Shown here: positions 61,939 through 64,000 of the stretch, piece after piece
Layout of the letters: each line of letters begins with the position of its first letter
Numbering within the stretch: the first letter of the stretch is position 1
Translations under genes and position numbers: made by a program
NCBI GenBank assembly: GCA_035192965.1
Contig: CP136571.1
Coordinates: 3,862,501 to 3,926,500, forward strand
Length of the DNA: 64,000 nucleotides
Direction of reading: 5' to 3'
Source: Fuscovulum sp.
GTDB lineage: Bacteria; Pseudomonadota; Alphaproteobacteria; Rhodobacterales; Rhodobacteraceae
Notes under the pieces: generated by a model
Seen by the model: only the letters and a program-made list of their open reading frames with translations
Told to the model about the DNA's origin: nothing
Databases searched by the model: none

Positions 61939-63378
61939 TCAGGGCAGCCAACGCTGCACCAGCCCCACAAAACGCTTCAACCCAGGGTTATCAAAAAGCT
62001 TTGGCGTGAAATAGGTTCCCGCCGCGCGTTTGCCGATCTCCGCCAATGTCGGATAGGGCAACACCACCCCGGCCAATGTGGCAACCTTCATCCTCGCCGA
62101 TACCGCCAGCGCCAGCGGCGCCAGCACCTCGCCCGCATGCGGGCCAACCACCGTGGCCCCGATCACGCGGCCCTTTACGACCATCACCTTGGCAAAGCCC
62201 TCGCCCGCCCGCATCGCCTGCGCGCGGTCATTGTGGTGAAACTCCGCGCGGCTCACCGTCAGCTTGTCACCCCATGTCTTGCGCGCCTCTGCCTCGCTCG
62301 GCCCCACCTGCGCCAGTTCCGGATCGGTATAGGTCACGCGCGGGATATGATCCGTCCGCACCTTGGCAGGCAGGCCCAGCACCGCCTGCCGGATCACGAT
62401 GCCCGCATGATACCCCGCCAGATGGGTGAACTGCGCGCCCCCCGCCGCGTCACCCACCGCAAAGACGCGGCCATTGCTGGTTGACCGCAGGTTCGGCCCC
62501 ACCATCACACCCTTGGCGTCATGCGCAACGCCAGCGGCCTCCAGCCCCAGCCCCTCCAGCATCACCTTGCGCCCCGCCGCTACCAGAAGATGCGTCCCCG
62601 CGATCACCGTGCCATCGGCCAGCACCGCCTCCACCCCCGGTTCCAGCGCCCGGATCCGTACCAGCCCCTGCCCCTCGCGGATTTCCACGCCCTCGGCCCG
62701 CAGCCGGTCCAACACCACCGCCGCCGCGTCCGGGTCTTCCCGGCCCAGCGCGCGCCCCGCCTCGATCACCGTCACCGCTGATCCCAGCCGCCGATGCGCC
62801 TGCGCCATTTCCATGCCAATCGGCCCGCCGCCCAGAATCAGCAGATGCTCCGGCCGCTCGCGCAGACTGAAGACCGACTCGTTGGTCAGATAGGGCACCG
62901 TGTCGATCCCCGGCACAGGCGGCACCACCGCCCGCGACCCCGTGGCAATCACGAACCGCCGCGCCACAATGCGCTTGCCCCCCGCCTCCACCGCCTTGGG
63001 CGATACAAACCGCGCCCAATCCCGGATCACCACGCAGCCCAAGCCCTCAAACCGCTCTTGGCTGTCCACGGGCGCAATCCCCGCAATCACGGCCGCCACA
63101 TGATCCTTCACCGCGCCGAAATCCACCGCAGGCTCCACCGCCGCGATGCCGAACCGCGCCGATCCGCGCTGCGCCTGCGCCGCCTCTGCCGCGGCAATCA
63201 GCGCCTTTGACGGCACGCAGCCCGCATTCAGGCAATCCCCGCCCATCTCGCCGCCCTCGATCAGCACGACCCGCGCGCCCATCTGCACCGCGCCCGCCGC
63301 CACCGACAGCCCGCCAGACCCGGCCCCGATCACGCAGATATCCGTCCTGATCACCGACTTGTTCTCTGGCACGCTCAC
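61939..63378 (-). CDS. FAD-dependent pyridine nucleotide-disulfide oxidoreductase (mercuric reductase/lipoamide dehydrogenase-like)
   Basis: 479 residues from a GTG at 63378 that overlaps the TVP38 stop (GTGA). FAD site CVIGAGSGGLSVA, redox disulfide GGDCLNAGCVPSKALI, NAD site LILGGGPIGMEMAQAHRRLG, second FAD site NGRVFAVGDAAGGAQFTH, and a dimerisation end (YTDPELAQVG...). No N-terminal HMA or C-terminal vicinal Cys pair of true mercuric reductases, so not assigned to mercury. Substrate unknown; this gene pairs with TVP38 genes in many bacteria. Confidence 0.9.
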   Translation of the reverse strand: MSVPENKSVIRTDICVIGAGSGGLSVAAGAVQMGARVVLIEGGEMGGDCLNAGCVPSKALIAAAEAAQAQRGSARFGIAAVEPAVDFGAVKDHVAAVIAGIAPVDSQERFEGLGCVVIRDWARFVSPKAVEAGGKRIVARRFVIATGSRAVVPPVPGIDTVPYLTNESVFSLRERPEHLLILGGGPIGMEMAQAHRRLGSAVTVIEAGRALGREDPDAAAVVLDRLRAEGVEIREGQGLVRIRALEPGVEAVLADGTVIAGTHLLVAAGRKVMLEGLGLEAAGVAHDAKGVMVGPNLRSTSNGRVFAVGDAAGGAQFTHLAGYHAGIVIRQAVLGLPAKVRTDHIPRVTYTDPELAQVGPSEAEARKTWGDKLTVSRAEFHHNDRAQAMRAGEGFAKVMVVKGRVIGATVVGPHAGEVLAPLALAVSARMKVATLAGVVLPYPTLAEIGKRAAGTYFTPKLFDNPGLKRFVGLVQRWLP

Positions 63379-64000
63379 AACTCCTCTTTCCGCCGCAGGG
63401 CGCGCACCACCATCGGCAACAGCCCCAGCGCCACCAGCCCGATGATCGGCCCGATGACATAAGGCTCCAGAAACACGCCGAAATCCGGCGTCCCACCCGT
63501 CGCGAACACATCGCCCAACCCTGAACCCACAGAGGTAAGGACCAAAGCCCCCGGCACGATCCCCAACGCCGTCGTCACCACGAACTTGAACAGCGACACA
63601 TTCAGCAGCGCCGGAATCAGGTTCGCCATGAAGAACGGCACGATGGGCGTGACCCGCATCAGGAACAGCACTTCCCATTCATTCCGCGCCAGCGCCGCGC
63701 GCAGCTTGGCCACCTTGCCGCCCTGCATCTCGATCTTGGCCGCCAGCCCAGCGCCGAATCCGGCGCGCGCGGCCAGAAACAGCAGCACCGCCCCCAACGT
63801 CGCCCCGGTCAGGTTGTACAAAACGCCCGGAAACAGCCCGAACAGGAACCCGCCCGTCAGCGTGGCCACCGTCGCCCCCGGCAGGGAAAAGGCCACGATC
63901 CCCACATAGGCCAGCACAAAGGCCACCACCGCCAACCCGTAATGCGCATCGCGATACGCCAGCAGCGTCTCCCGATGCGCGGCCAGCGCGTCAAAGGTCA
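63375..64000 (-). CDS. TVP38/TMEM64 family membrane protein, 5'-partial
   Basis: The frame is open to the end of the window, so the start lies beyond it; about 207 codons are visible. Helices and the SNARE-associated/VTT core FSLPGATVATLTGGFLFGLFPG, then FLMRVTPIVPFFMANLIPALLNV and LTSVGSGLGD. DedA-like superfamily with a role in membrane lipid or homeostasis. Overlaps the flavoprotein gene start by 4 bases. Confidence 0.9.
   Translation of the reverse strand, partial: TFDALAAHRETLLAYRDAHYGLAVVAFVLAYVGIVAFSLPGATVATLTGGFLFGLFPGVLYNLTGATLGAVLLFLAARAGFGAGLAAKIEMQGGKVAKLRAALARNEWEVLFLMRVTPIVPFFMANLIPALLNVSLFKFVVTTALGIVPGALVLTSVGSGLGDVFATGGTPDFGVFLEPYVIGPIIGLVALGLLPMVVRALRRKEEL

Noticed and set aside
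61939..63378. Assignment as mercuric reductase merA
   Set aside because: It lacks the C-terminal Cys pair and heavy-metal domain, and no mer genes are nearby.

Overview
The window looks like a chromosome segment of a free-living, high-GC alphaproteobacterium, most likely family Rhodobacteraceae. This is inferred from gene order: a split ATP synthase with an F0 cluster atpI-atpB-atpE-atpF'-atpF, an ffh to rpsP-rimM-trmD-rplS-rpmE block, MipZ, a DUF5928-type glycosyltransferase and a MoxR/DUF58/DUF4159/DUF1285 block. Coding density is very high. There is one tRNA and no insertion sequence, prophage, integrase or CRISPR array that I can see.

Layout. 2-10942: the 3' 3.6 kb-codon part of a giant VCBS/cadherin-like/RTX protein, probably a type I secreted adhesin, with two internal arrays of near-identical repeats. 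11057-15315: a TetR regulator, two small proteins (one with a peptidoglycan-binding domain), two paralogous trypsin-like secreted proteases and a small heat shock protein between them, with a decayed copy of the peptidoglycan-binding gene's tail. 15621-19881: glycolate oxidase (glcD, glcE, a 103-residue membrane protein, glcF). 19980-27426: a DUF599 protein and a four-gene block of vWA-like/DUF4159/DUF58/MoxR. 27487-30131: DUF1285, hydroxypyruvate isomerase and small proteins. 30183-34672: DNA polymerase I, then YdeI- and MmcQ-type small proteins. 34669-38130: DUF1203, HIT, a Core-2/I-branching-type glycosyltransferase and a divergent sulfotransferase. 38496-42714: adenosine kinase, endonuclease III, an AraC-Ogt fusion, an OmpA-like lipoprotein and a GntR/FadR regulator. 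42775-45337: F0 of ATP synthase. 45556-48681: ArsR regulator, malonyl-CoA synthetase, a small unknown and MipZ. 48847-54957: ribosome/SRP operon ffh, three GNAT acetyltransferases, chorismate mutase, rpsP, rimM, trmD, rplS, rpmE. 55292-64000: LysR and DMT exporter, a semialdehyde dehydrogenase, an acyltransferase, tRNA-Arg(ACG), a histidine kinase, and a flavin disulfide reductase with a TVP38 membrane protein.

How genes work together. glcDEF would oxidise glycolate to glyoxylate, and hydroxypyruvate isomerase fits the glycerate branch that uses glyoxylate. The same spaced palindrome (TTGGT, 11 bases, ACCAA) lies upstream of glcD and upstream of the GntR/FadR gene 22 kb away, so that regulator may control glycolate use and itself. 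Two families of short dispersed intergenic repeats recur: a hairpin family with 3-base loops, and a family with the core TTCWTCTNGGCCCAAATA. No clearly new defence or mobile system was found. The best candidates for undescribed biology are the three GNATs embedded in the ribosome/SRP operon, the vWA-like/MoxR block with degraded metal sites, the small membrane protein inside the glc operon, the glycosyltransferase-sulfotransferase pair, and the shared operator.
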